Assembly (NCBI GenBank): GCA_012513545.1
Contig: JAAZCB010000174.1
Coordinates: forward strand, 1-7,871
Origin: Clostridiaceae bacterium
Lineage (GTDB): Bacteria; Bacillota_A; Clostridia; Acetivibrionales; Acetivibrionaceae
DNA: 7,871 bases
Reading direction: 5' to 3'
Below are positions 1 through 7,526 of the stretch, in pieces. The translations under genes were made by a program, and so were the position numbers. The notes under the pieces were generated by a model. That model saw only the letters and a program-made list of their open reading frames with translations. It was not told the DNA's origin and ran no database searches. Each line of letters starts with the position of its first letter. Within the stretch, counting starts at the first letter, position 1.

Positions 1-51
1 GCTCATTTTTCTTTTTGCCATCATTACATCGAGATTTACTATTATAGCCAT
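1..51 (-). CDS. YozG-like Cro/CI (XRE) family transcriptional regulator, N-terminal 17 codons only
   Basis: Partial gene cut off by the left edge of the window. The 17 visible codons read MAIIVNLDVMMAKRKMS. This closely matches the start of the small (about 70-residue) YozG-like helix-turn-helix regulators, which usually begin MAIIxNxDVMLAKRKMS. The start is ATG at 51, preceded at about 6 bases by a strong GAGGAGG ribosome binding site (58-64) that overlaps the stop codon of the DUF2975 gene. Only 12 bases separate the two genes, so they are almost certainly co-transcribed. Regulators of this family are commonly encoded directly after DUF2975 membrane proteins in Firmicutes. That neighbourhood supports the call even though the helix-turn-helix itself lies outside the window. 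A DNA-binding role, possibly at the promoter of its own operon, follows from family knowledge; it is not visible in these codons. Confidence 0.8.
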   Translation of the reverse strand, partial: MAIIVNLDVMMAKRKMS

Positions 52-63
52 CGAAAGCCTCCT

Positions 64-522
64 CTATATTGTCAGGTCGTTTTCTTCCTTGACTATAACA
101 GCCTGGTGGAAGACTTCCGACAATATTATTGAAAATAGTCCTATGATTATGAACAGCATGGACATTACTACTGTAAGGATGGATATGAAAAATATTATTT
201 TTACAAAGTATGCAAATGCGATAATGAAAGAAGCATAGGCAATACGTTTGAGACTTTTGACATTTTCCATAATAAACGGGTTTCTTTTGTTTAGTGCCTT
301 AAAAATATTCCTTAATTCATACACAATAACAAGAGCAAAGAAACCGGTAAAGTAGAAAAAGACAACAAGGAAATAATAATTTTCATCATCTGCAAACTTC
401 TTGGTAAAAGCCCATTTCAATAAAAACGGAAGTGCGAGCATAATACCTGCCCCTCCCAGAAAAACAAGGTCTATAAAACGTTTTACAACTCCGGTTAAGC
501 CCTTTTCATCGATAACCGCCAT
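64..522 (-). CDS. DUF2975 family four-helix membrane protein
   Basis: This 152-residue integral membrane protein has four predicted hydrophobic segments at about residues 17-37, 50-70, 92-114 and 116-137. The DUF2975 hallmarks are visible. A charged loop containing NPF (81-83) is followed by MENVKSLKRIAY, matching the family pattern NPFxxENxxxLK. The C-terminus, KEENDLTI, matches the family's ending ENDLTI. The length is normal for the family. The ATG at 522 has a GGGAGG ribosome binding site seven bases upstream. The gene heads an operon with the YozG-like regulator 12 bases downstream, and a SigA-like promoter lies about 60 bases upstream. The biochemical function of DUF2975 proteins is not established. 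The pairing suggests, as inference, that the membrane protein senses a signal or modulates the regulator. Family assignment is firm and function is unknown. Confidence 0.88.
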   Translation of the reverse strand: MAVIDEKGLTGVVKRFIDLVFLGGAGIMLALPFLLKWAFTKKFADDENYYFLVVFFYFTGFFALVIVYELRNIFKALNKRNPFIMENVKSLKRIAYASFIIAFAYFVKIIFFISILTVVMSMLFIIIGLFSIILSEVFHQAVIVKEENDLTI

Positions 523-571
523 GATACAACCTCCCGTTAGTAATTAGCGCAGTGATAAACAGAGCATAAAA

Positions 572-608
572 AAATACTGTGTTATAAGAATAGTATACAA
601 CAGTATTT
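572..608. repeat. 37-bp imperfect dyad overlapping the DUF2975 operon promoter (candidate operator or weak terminator)
   Basis: Two perfect 9-base arms, AAATACTGT (572-580) and ACAGTATTT (600-608), flank an inner four-base pair of TATA arms (583-586 and 594-597). Two mismatched positions separate outer and inner arms, and the central loop is seven bases. The dyad covers the predicted -10 box (592-597) and the likely transcription start. That position suits a repressor operator, and the YozG-like regulator encoded in the same operon is the obvious candidate ligand. Alternatively, on the minus strand the second arm runs into seven T residues, so the RNA could form a weak intrinsic terminator for the upstream A2M operon. 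The stem has very little GC, which argues against an efficient terminator. Confidence 0.5.
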
Positions 609-620
609 ATTATTTATCAA
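592..620 (-). promoter_or_regulatory. SigA-type promoter for the DUF2975-regulator operon
   Basis: On the minus strand a -35 box TTGATA (620-615) is separated by exactly 17 bases from a -10 box TATACT (597-592). Each box differs from consensus at one position. Transcription would start near 585, giving a leader of roughly 60 bases before the ATG at 522. The promoter begins about 28 bases after the stop codon of the Memo-like gene. No other promoter of similar quality was found in this intergenic gap. Confidence 0.6.
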
Positions 621-648
621 TATGTATTTATCGTTTTTCAATAAATTT

Positions 649-1575
649 TTATCGAATTAGGAGGTCTTCTTCTGATTTCATACTCGAATCGGTTTGACTT
701 AACAACATGGTAAAATAACTTGTTGTGTAGTCAGGACTTTGACCGGAAATTTTTGCAGAATTGTTGTTTTCAATAAGCAGCATATCCCCAGCCCCCATGG
801 TATCCATTGCTGTCAGAAGCGAAATGATGGAAGGAGGTGAATCAAGATTATCGTTTGTCATTTTGCTAATAGCACGAATATCTCTTCTTTTTATTGCATC
901 TAGAGTGATGCTGTCCATAATATCAGCTTTTTCGACTGACAGATAATGAGAAAAATCTACAGACGCAATTACTACACAATTATTGTCCTTCGCAATTGTT
1001 CCGATATAATTGCCAAGCTTCACAGAATCGGGTAGTCCGAGGTTACCGTGCAATAGCAGCGGAACAACCTTTGAGTCGGGCATGTAATATTTTATGTATG
1101 GAATTAAGGAAGATATTGAGTGATCCTCCTCTAAAACTGTTGACTTTGAAGCAGCTGTCCCTGACTTTATTAATTTGCCTGCCAGCTCACCGTTCGTCTC
1201 AAGTATCCCAAAATACGTCTCCCAATCCTGTAATGAAGTAATTACCTTCTTCTCACCGATCCTTTTGTGATTCGGAGCCAGAATAATAATAGTTTCAGGC
1301 TTACGTTCGGACAGGGCAGCAAAGAAATCCGCTATCATATTTCTTGCAAGCAGGTGGTGCGGCACCACACCACCTGCAATTAAACCTTTCACACCGGATA
1401 CCTCTTTTGCATTATTAACCGAAGTCATAAATTCATCCTGATAAAAGTACAAGCACTTGATCCTTTGAGACAGTGTATATTCCTTCTGTTCAGATCCGAC
1501 ATCAGAAATATCAAGCCTAAAGCCAAACAAAAGGGTTGTTATAAGAACTAAAACAAATATGAGAATTTTTTTCAT
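649..1575 (-). CDS. Exported Memo / AmmeMemoRadiSam-system protein B family protein
   Basis: This protein of about 308 residues belongs to the Memo-like family, whose fold resembles LigB-type non-heme iron dioxygenases. Family motifs appear in order: GGVVPHHLLA (His73/His74), IILAPNHKRIG (His103), EEDHSISSLIPY (His152) and VIASVDFSHY (Asp207, His210). The region that supplies the Cys metal ligand in human MEMO1 aligns with DSPPS (245-249), so Asp or Ser replaces Cys. Most Memo proteins are cytosolic; this one starts MKKILIFVLVLITTLLFGF, a signal peptide or anchor. I chose the ATG at 1575 because it has GGAG six bases upstream and puts the hydrophobic segment at the N-terminus. A GTG at 1617 would add 14 residues, has no clear ribosome binding site, and would overlap the previous gene by 26 bases. 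The gene is last in the A2M operon, 16 bases after the beta-helix gene. No AMMECR1 or radical-SAM partner is present in the window. The reaction catalysed is unknown. Confidence 0.82.
   Translation of the reverse strand: MKKILIFVLVLITTLLFGFRLDISDVGSEQKEYTLSQRIKCLYFYQDEFMTSVNNAKEVSGVKGLIAGGVVPHHLLARNMIADFFAALSERKPETIIILAPNHKRIGEKKVITSLQDWETYFGILETNGELAGKLIKSGTAASKSTVLEEDHSISSLIPYIKYYMPDSKVVPLLLHGNLGLPDSVKLGNYIGTIAKDNNCVVIASVDFSHYLSVEKADIMDSITLDAIKRRDIRAISKMTNDNLDSPPSIISLLTAMDTMGAGDMLLIENNNSAKISGQSPDYTTSYFTMLLSQTDSSMKSEEDLLIR
1350..1377. repeat. GC-rich intragenic inverted repeat within the Memo-like gene
   Basis: A perfect 10-base inverted repeat, GCAGGTGGTG (1350-1359) and CACCACCTGC (1368-1377), has an eight-base loop. 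Seven of the ten pairs are G-C, which is unusual in this AT-rich region. It lies over the codons for Gly-Gly-Val-Val-Pro-His-His-Leu-Leu, the conserved metal-binding motif. It may be a by-product of GGT/GTG and CAC codon use. No T-tract follows on either strand, so it is not an obvious terminator. Confidence 0.6.
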
Positions 1576-1591
1576 ATTCAACTCCAATTGT

Positions 1592-2344
1592 CTATTTTGT
1601 GTTATATCCTTTTTCACTGTTGTCTTTTATGATATTGTCGCCTTTGTCAAATATGTTAATATTACCTATTTTTTCAATATAATCCATGTTATTAACAATT
1701 CTGCTGCCTTCAATAAAAACATTAGTTACGCTTTTTAAGTTTTCGAACCCCAGTGCCTTTAAGGAGTTGTGGTGAATATAGCAGCCTGAGATCTCTATCT
1801 CATTAGTATCCTGTGCAAACAGTCCGTAAATACCACAACCTACAAGCTCACAGTTCCTGAATGTTACCTTGCTGCAGTCAAGGACACCTACCACACTCCC
1901 ATTACGCGCATCTTCCAAAGGTCCCTTTTTATCTTCTCCATCCTTTAAAACATGCTGTGCTTTTATATTGCGGAATTCTATACTCTTCGAGTTTTTAACT
2001 GTAAATACATGATGGTCTATTCCCTCAAGATTTACCCACACTTCGCCCTCGCCTTTTATTGTGACGTTTTCCATTTCCGAAATAATAACCGTATCCTTTA
2101 TATCATATGTTCCGGACTTCAAAACAATAGTCCCTCCGTTCTGGACTTTATTAACAGCCTCGTTGATATCATCACCAGGTTTCACATATACAGGCTCAAC
2201 TTTCTTTGTGTTATCCACTGCTGCATTAAGCCCGGCAGCTTCAACAGGTAAAATCTTCGAAGAGCTTGGAATTTTCCCGCAGCCTGCAAGGAACAAAACT
2301 AAAATCATATTTATAATCAATACACTCCTAAATATTCTACTCAT
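1592..2344 (-). CDS. Lipoprotein with right-handed parallel beta-helix (pectate-lyase-like) domain
   Basis: This 250-residue predicted surface lipoprotein has a type II signal peptide ending in the lipobox LAGC, with Cys22 as the lipidation site. A short linker of about 30 residues leads to VYVKPGDDINEAVNKVQNGGTI (about 52-73). This is the usual entry to pectate-lyase-like helices, in which a GGTIVLKSGTY turn starts the coils. Beta-helix rungs follow at roughly 92-107 (NVTIKGEG), 113-130 (VFTVKNSKSIEFRNIKA), 151-167 (VVGVLDCSKVTFRNCEL), 171-190 (IYGLFAQDTNEIEISGCYI) and 197-219 (ALGFENLKSVTNVFIEGSRI). Asn and Cys residues sit at repeated rung positions. No catalytic residues of a known polysaccharide lyase or esterase could be assigned, so a binding or scaffold role is as likely as an enzymatic one. 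The ATG at 2344 has an AGGAGGAGG ribosome binding site. The gene sits 16 bases after the A2M gene and 16 bases before the preferred start of the Memo-like gene, so it is the middle gene of a three-gene operon. Confidence 0.82.
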   Translation of the reverse strand: MSRIFRSVLIINMILVLFLAGCGKIPSSSKILPVEAAGLNAAVDNTKKVEPVYVKPGDDINEAVNKVQNGGTIVLKSGTYDIKDTVIISEMENVTIKGEGEVWVNLEGIDHHVFTVKNSKSIEFRNIKAQHVLKDGEDKKGPLEDARNGSVVGVLDCSKVTFRNCELVGCGIYGLFAQDTNEIEISGCYIHHNSLKALGFENLKSVTNVFIEGSRIVNNMDYIEKIGNINIFDKGDNIIKDNSEKGYNTK

Positions 2345-2360
2345 AATAAGCCTCCTCCTA

Positions 2361-5300
2361 TTACTTCTTCACTGTAATTTTCTGACGTTCGGAAAAACCT
2401 GAGAAATTGCTGTCGTAATGCTTGATATATGTGTTATCACAGTTATATTCACCCGGACAGACAGCTCTTGCCATACACACGAAAGTCGGTACTTTTACAT
2501 TCTTTGTGTAGTAAAATCCATAGGTTACCTTCTGCCCATCCACGCCGAACGGATACCTTATATCATCAGAGTAATCGTAATATGATGGCTCAATGTACCT
2601 TAGGGCTGCAGGAAGCATATCTGTAATTTCATAATACCCGTCAGGTGCAAGCTTATCCATTTCAGGCTTGATTACAATTCTAACCAGATCCGATTGTTTT
2701 ATGGCTGTTTTTGCTTCTCCATTCACGGTGTATTCGCGCGTAAGCTTAATGCTGTTTCCCTCTGAATTCATCATGTCCTTTGGTGAACCTGTATAAATCG
2801 ACACCAGGGAAATATCACCTTCAACACCTGAAAACTCAAGCGTGTCAAGTTCTTCCTCTCTAAGCATTAATCTGAACTGCTTATCCTTATCAAGCGTAAC
2901 TTCTTTCTTTACACCATTTATGGTATATGAGAATTTCCCGTTTTGCTTCGCAGCAGGAATGCTGTTTTTAATATAACTCATTTTTTCAAGGTTTAAAAGA
3001 AGTTCCTTAGGTTTACTGCTTGTAACATACCCAAACATCCCCTGGCTTTCCTCCTTGTTCAATTTGAAGGCAAGCATTGAGCAAAGCGCCGTAGTTTCAA
3101 GAACTTCATCCCTATTCATTTTTGTATTAATAAAGTAATATGGATCGGTTTTTTCTCCATAGTCTTTTATTATCCCGTTATAAACTTCGCCGGCCTTATC
3201 GTAGTCGCCCAGTTCTGCCAAAGCCAGAGCAAGGTATATTCTTTCATTAACGCTCAAGTCAGGTGAAGTAAGAAGATTGTAGGCATCAATCAGAACAGGC
3301 TCTTTAAGGGCAGCCAGACCGTAATACGAGGAAAAAACCTCCTCAGGTGTTGCTTCACTGTTTGCAAGTACGTTGTATAAATATGCTCTTAGACCATTAA
3401 CATCAAACAACTCAGGGCAAATAGCACATATTCTTGCTGTAAGGACAGGATCACTGCTGTCATAACTTAAAAGTGCTATGCCTCCGTCAGCCAGCTGGTA
3501 CTTGGTAAAGTCAAATTCCTCTTCTTTGTAGAACGGCAATTCTTCATTGTTCAGTTTATTCAGATAATCCGCCGATATTTTTCTGGCCAGCCTCTGGTCA
3601 ACCCTCTGACCCCAGGTATATAAAAGTGAGTAAAGCGATTCATGAAGCAGTGTTGAAACACTGTTGTAAAATACCAGAGTAGAAAGGGAACTTCCTCCCT
3701 CAGGCTTCAATCCGTTCTCCAGCTTATAATACCCAGTCTTTGAAGCCTCAAGCACGTTCTTTGCGACCTTGAAATCCTTCTTCAAGCTATCCTTCAATGA
3801 ACCGCATACTGCATTTGCAGTTACAGAGTATTTGCCTTCCTTCAAGCTGTCAAGCTCGACTACTGCTGTTTCAAAGACCTTTCCGTCTATGTTGAAAGTT
3901 TTCTTTTGCCCGTCAGGGCTCTCGAGAATTACACTATACTTAACCTGATCACCACTTTTAACAGAGCTTCCGTAACTTCTCATTGTAATGAAAGGTTTAT
4001 CTCCTTCCATAAAGGTATTGTTGAATATAACATCTGTAAAGAATGGAAGCTTTGATGTAATGTTAATACTGCCGCTGCCCGCTTTAAGGTCTTCGGTCAC
4101 TCCCTGATAGGTTACCCTCCACGAGGTCAGGTTGTCAGGGATTTTAAAGCTTATCTTCCCTTTCCCGTCTTTTCCGGTAACAATGCTGTTAAAAAACGCA
4201 GTATCCTTAAATATCGTTCTGATTCCAACATCTCCGCCCTCACCGCATTCTGCCATTGGATTGTAATACTGCTCAGGCGTTTTATGGGAAACAAAATCAA
4301 TTATTATACCCGGATCCATTGTAGGTGAATAAATCGACGAAAGAGTATCGACATACTGGTCCCGCAGAGCAAATAAAGCCTCATCCACGACACTGATATT
4401 GACTTCGGCAGCACAAGGGTTATTGTCGGAATCCTTTACTAAAACCTCCAGATCTACCGTTTCTCCCGGACGGTATTGTTCCTTTTCACCGGCAACACTT
4501 ATATCAAGCTTCCTTTCGCTGCTGTCATAAAATGCATGCTGCATTCCTGTGTCGTATATATAGGAACCGTCAAAGTACAGAGCCTTAAAATAGATATTCG
4601 GTATGCACTCCTTATCAAATACTCTCTCATACCTGGCATTTTCAGACAGAGTATACTCAACAAGACCGTTTTTCAGTAATACAAACAGTGCCTTGCCTTT
4701 TGACCCTTCCGGTATCTCCTCTTTATTATACTTTACAGCAAGTTTTACAGCCTCTCCTGTCTTGAATGTATCCTTTCCGCTTTGATTTTTAAGTGCATAC
4801 TTTTCATTGTCGTAACCATCACTGTATGATGACCAGTCATATATATGGATTTTTTCAACAATTTCATGTCCTTTGGAATCTTTTCCATATATATCGGCTG
4901 TATAATATTTATCAACCTTCTTATCAATACTGTAATCAAAACTGAAACTTCCCTTTCCATTAACAGTTCTAAAATCAATTGTTCCGATTTTGTTTTGAAC
5001 ATGATAATACTCGTATGTTTTTTGAGTTACTTTATTTATAAAATCATAATACTCTCCGGTTTCCTTCTTTTCATAGTAGTTTTCGTATACATCAGCCTTC
5101 AAATCCATGTCAACACTGCTGCCCTTATACTCTTCATGATCATAGTAGTAATAAAGTGAATCAAGTTTGCCTGTATCAATAAGGTTTGTTTCAACATCTA
5201 CAACGCCTTTTGTCCCCTCAAGCTTCCCTTTTGCCACAATCATGGTGTCACTGTGAAAAACAGCTATGCTTGCGTTGGCACGCACTTCCTGCTCCTCTGA

Positions 5301-7304
5301 ATTGCTATTTCTTACGTTTAAATACAGGTAATTCGGACGCCATGATTTATCCGGATTATGGGAAGTCAACTCAATACTTGACTTACCGTTATCATCACAC
5401 GTAATCTTATTTTCTTCACGGTGCGAACCTGTAAAGTAATCATACTGAAGTCCGAGCTTAGCTACAGGTGATCCTTCAAAAAAGGAAGCATTAACACCAA
5501 CATTTATCTTATCCGTATTAAAGGTATATCCCTTCCCGGCATCCAGCTCAATTCGATATGCAGGCTTTGTGTATTTTGTTACTTCAAACACATTCTCACT
5601 TACAATCTTGTTATTATACCTGAGCCTAATGGCATACATTCCTGAATTCAGGTTGTTAAAGCTCATCTCTGACTGATAGGTGCCAAATTTACTCAAGGAA
5701 ATTTCTTTTGATTCAATAACTCCATAACTGTCATCAATCATAAAATCGTTGTAGGAGTAATCATACCGGAAGAGCTGAACTTCAACCTTTGAAGGAATTT
5801 CCTCAGAGTTTCTCGGCTTTAAAAGTCCCCATATCCTGACCGTGTCATCCGGCAGATAAATTCCTCTATCTAGATACAGATATCTCCAGTAATTATTGTA
5901 TGAGAATTCCTCTGTATCTTGCGGATAATAATATGAATTATTATAGCAGAAGGTATACAGGGACGGGCTGTTGCTGCGGCTGATTTTGAAGCATAAGTAT
6001 TCCTCCTTTGCGCGTGAAATTTTCTCATCATCAATAACTGCAACTCCGTCTTCTCCGGTTACTGACGATACAGAAGACTGGAATTCCACCTTGGCTCCGC
6101 TTACAGGATTTCCACTTAATGTATCATTAACCCAGACAAGTGCCTTGCTATTTAAAATTGAAAAGTAAGCCACAGTATCATTAATCTGTATATGTGTATT
6201 ATACTTCTCACCATTATCACAGGTTACATTAATCAAATATTGTCCCTGAGGCAAAGTGCTTGGAAATATGATAAAATTCATATACCAGTAGTTGCCTTTA
6301 TGCTCTTCGATTTTTGTTTTGAAGGTTGAGACCTTCTGAAGCTTTGACAGGTCATAATCCAACTGACTCTTATTTGTAGAAGACCACACCGGATATTCAT
6401 AAGGTTTTATAACGTTTTCATAAAAATCCTGGTCACTGTTATATTTAAATACATCAACCGTAACTCCGGTATTTTTATATTTATCACTTACGTTTACATT
6501 AAGTGCGGGAACTGTTTTGGAGGTAAAATTAAAAAGTGTGTCACTGAAGGAAAAAAAACTGTACTCCTTCTTTATCTCACTTTCTACCTGGAAACTGAAA
6601 ACAAAATCTTCCTGTATTTTCTCATCACTCCCGGTAAGACCAATGCCCTTAGACAATTTAACTGTATAAATTACTTCTTTTTTAAGAAGCTCCTTTGGTA
6701 CAAAAACTACTGTTTTTCCATGGTACTCAAACCTTCCCTCTACTTTTGGAGATATCTCGAAGTGGGCTTCCACATCCTTTGGCTTATCATGACTGAAGGT
6801 AATTTCTATACCGGTATTCTGTGGAACTGATATTGATTTATCTCTCGGAAGTGTCCTTAAAACTCTGAAGGTCTTCTTTGTCTGAAATGCCCATGAATTT
6901 GTTTGTTCGTATTTTTCCGCCAGTGAAAACCTGTAAATGCTGTTTGCCTTAAGCTCTTCCTTGGGATTTAAGAGGAATTCACCACGGGATGTTTTTTTAA
7001 TATCATAAGCTATTTCAGGAGAAACTTTAATCGAGTCCTTAACAGTCGATTCGCTTGCATCATTATCAAATAGCACCTTAAAGCCCGAGGTTAAAGCAAC
7101 TCCTGTACTATCCTGAACCAATGGGATTATTTTCATGTCCGTAAAGGGATTTTCAAGTGGTTGATCAGTTGAAACCTGAGTATTGCCTTTCCACGGCAGT
7201 TTGCCTGAAAATGCAAACAGTCCGAGTGAAACCACGGATAATACCAGAACAATTGATATAATCACCACGAAGTTTCTATTTTTCAATAAATTATTCATCG
7301 ACAT
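2361..7304 (-). CDS. Membrane-anchored bacterial alpha-2-macroglobulin family protein with degenerate thioester site
   Basis: This 1647-residue protein has an N-terminal signal-anchor (hydrophobic residues 12-32, no lipobox), so it should be displayed outside the membrane. Two SbsA/Big_5-type Ig-like domains come first (about 53-143 and 145-242). Macroglobulin domains follow, with signatures ALVWVNDTLSGNPVSGAKVEF (388-408), LDRGIYLPDDTV (478-489) and FEVTKYTKPAYRIEL (573-587). A Tyr-rich stretch spans about 718-770. Next come YRPGETVDLEV (944-954) and AEVNISVVDEALFAL (966-980). The A2M domain starts at IRTIFKDTAFF (1028-1038) and contains PDNLTSWR (1056-1063). The helical thioester-type domain has YTWGQRVDQ (1229-1237) where active family members have a G-C-x-E-Q motif, so the Cys is lost. 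The C-terminal domain includes MLPAALRYIEPS (1563-1574) and a closing ARAVCPGEY segment. Known family members entrap proteases; without the thioester, trapping would have to be non-covalent or the role structural. The ATG at 7304 has AGGGGGA about 10 bases upstream. It is the first gene of the operon. E. coli relatives lie beside pbpC; no PBP1C is seen here. Confidence 0.9.
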   Translation of the reverse strand: MSMNNLLKNRNFVVIISIVLVLSVVSLGLFAFSGKLPWKGNTQVSTDQPLENPFTDMKIIPLVQDSTGVALTSGFKVLFDNDASESTVKDSIKVSPEIAYDIKKTSRGEFLLNPKEELKANSIYRFSLAEKYEQTNSWAFQTKKTFRVLRTLPRDKSISVPQNTGIEITFSHDKPKDVEAHFEISPKVEGRFEYHGKTVVFVPKELLKKEVIYTVKLSKGIGLTGSDEKIQEDFVFSFQVESEIKKEYSFFSFSDTLFNFTSKTVPALNVNVSDKYKNTGVTVDVFKYNSDQDFYENVIKPYEYPVWSSTNKSQLDYDLSKLQKVSTFKTKIEEHKGNYWYMNFIIFPSTLPQGQYLINVTCDNGEKYNTHIQINDTVAYFSILNSKALVWVNDTLSGNPVSGAKVEFQSSVSSVTGEDGVAVIDDEKISRAKEEYLCFKISRSNSPSLYTFCYNNSYYYPQDTEEFSYNNYWRYLYLDRGIYLPDDTVRIWGLLKPRNSEEIPSKVEVQLFRYDYSYNDFMIDDSYGVIESKEISLSKFGTYQSEMSFNNLNSGMYAIRLRYNNKIVSENVFEVTKYTKPAYRIELDAGKGYTFNTDKINVGVNASFFEGSPVAKLGLQYDYFTGSHREENKITCDDNGKSSIELTSHNPDKSWRPNYLYLNVRNSNSEEQEVRANASIAVFHSDTMIVAKGKLEGTKGVVDVETNLIDTGKLDSLYYYYDHEEYKGSSVDMDLKADVYENYYEKKETGEYYDFINKVTQKTYEYYHVQNKIGTIDFRTVNGKGSFSFDYSIDKKVDKYYTADIYGKDSKGHEIVEKIHIYDWSSYSDGYDNEKYALKNQSGKDTFKTGEAVKLAVKYNKEEIPEGSKGKALFVLLKNGLVEYTLSENARYERVFDKECIPNIYFKALYFDGSYIYDTGMQHAFYDSSERKLDISVAGEKEQYRPGETVDLEVLVKDSDNNPCAAEVNISVVDEALFALRDQYVDTLSSIYSPTMDPGIIIDFVSHKTPEQYYNPMAECGEGGDVGIRTIFKDTAFFNSIVTGKDGKGKISFKIPDNLTSWRVTYQGVTEDLKAGSGSINITSKLPFFTDVIFNNTFMEGDKPFITMRSYGSSVKSGDQVKYSVILESPDGQKKTFNIDGKVFETAVVELDSLKEGKYSVTANAVCGSLKDSLKKDFKVAKNVLEASKTGYYKLENGLKPEGGSSLSTLVFYNSVSTLLHESLYSLLYTWGQRVDQRLARKISADYLNKLNNEELPFYKEEEFDFTKYQLADGGIALLSYDSSDPVLTARICAICPELFDVNGLRAYLYNVLANSEATPEEVFSSYYGLAALKEPVLIDAYNLLTSPDLSVNERIYLALALAELGDYDKAGEVYNGIIKDYGEKTDPYYFINTKMNRDEVLETTALCSMLAFKLNKEESQGMFGYVTSSKPKELLLNLEKMSYIKNSIPAAKQNGKFSYTINGVKKEVTLDKDKQFRLMLREEELDTLEFSGVEGDISLVSIYTGSPKDMMNSEGNSIKLTREYTVNGEAKTAIKQSDLVRIVIKPEMDKLAPDGYYEITDMLPAALRYIEPSYYDYSDDIRYPFGVDGQKVTYGFYYTKNVKVPTFVCMARAVCPGEYNCDNTYIKHYDSNFSGFSERQKITVKK

Positions 7305-7325
7305 TGTATGTAGTCCCCCTTTTGC

Positions 7326-7337
7326 AAGTAATTACTT
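7326..7337. repeat. 12-bp perfect palindrome in the A2M leader
   Basis: AAGTAATTACTT is a perfect palindrome about 20 bases upstream of the A2M start codon, just before the ribosome binding site. It could be a small operator half-site pair, or chance in AT-rich DNA. No protein that would bind it is visible nearby other than the truncated YozG-like regulator. Confidence 0.3.
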
Positions 7338-7387
7338 AATAATTATAATATAATTTTATTTCTTTTAAGGTCTAAAGTGATTACAAA

Positions 7388-7416
7388 ATAATTAAATATG
7401 TATAAAAAAATGTCAA
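7388..7416 (-). promoter_or_regulatory. Candidate SigA-type promoter for the A2M operon
   Basis: On the minus strand a perfect -35 box TTGACA (7416-7411) is followed by 17 bases, including seven T residues, and then AATTAT (7393-7388). The latter matches four of six positions of the -10 consensus. Transcription would start near 7381, leaving a leader of about 75 bases before the A2M ATG. The -35 is excellent and the -10 is modest. Confidence 0.5.
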
Positions 7417-7461
7417 TAGTTCTTTGTAAATATTACATTATTTGGTCTTTGTTTTGAAAGA

Positions 7462-7488
7462 ACTAATATAACCTCAAATTATATTAGT
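7462..7488. repeat. 10-bp perfect AT-rich inverted repeat upstream of the A2M promoter
   Basis: Arms ACTAATATAA (7462-7471) and TTATATTAGT (7479-7488) surround a seven-base loop. The repeat ends about 45 bases upstream of the TTGACA box at 7416 in the transcription direction. No T-run follows on the minus strand, so it is not a terminator. It could be a binding site for an activator or another dimeric regulator. Confidence 0.4.
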
Positions 7489-7526
7489 GTATATCGGAAA
7501 CATTTATAATAAAGTAACACATAATT

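Noticed and set aside
1576..1617. GTG start at 1617 for the Memo-like gene
   Set aside because: It lacks a ribosome binding site, overlaps the beta-helix gene by 26 bases and would put 14 polar residues before the export segment. The ATG at 1575 has GGAG at good spacing.
2061..2402. 113-codon open frame on the plus strand across the beta-helix and A2M gene junction
   Set aside because: It is antisense to two supported genes and to their junction, and resembles no known protein.
4745..5002. 85-codon minus-strand open frame inside the A2M gene in another frame
   Set aside because: It is wholly contained in the A2M gene, whose frame has clear family motifs on both sides, so there is no reason to propose a frameshift.
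4845..5159. 104-codon open frame on the plus strand with hydrophobic composition
   Set aside because: It lies entirely antisense to the well-supported A2M coding region; its hydrophobic look comes from the complement of Tyr-, Asp- and Lys-rich codons. No ribosome binding site or family match was seen.
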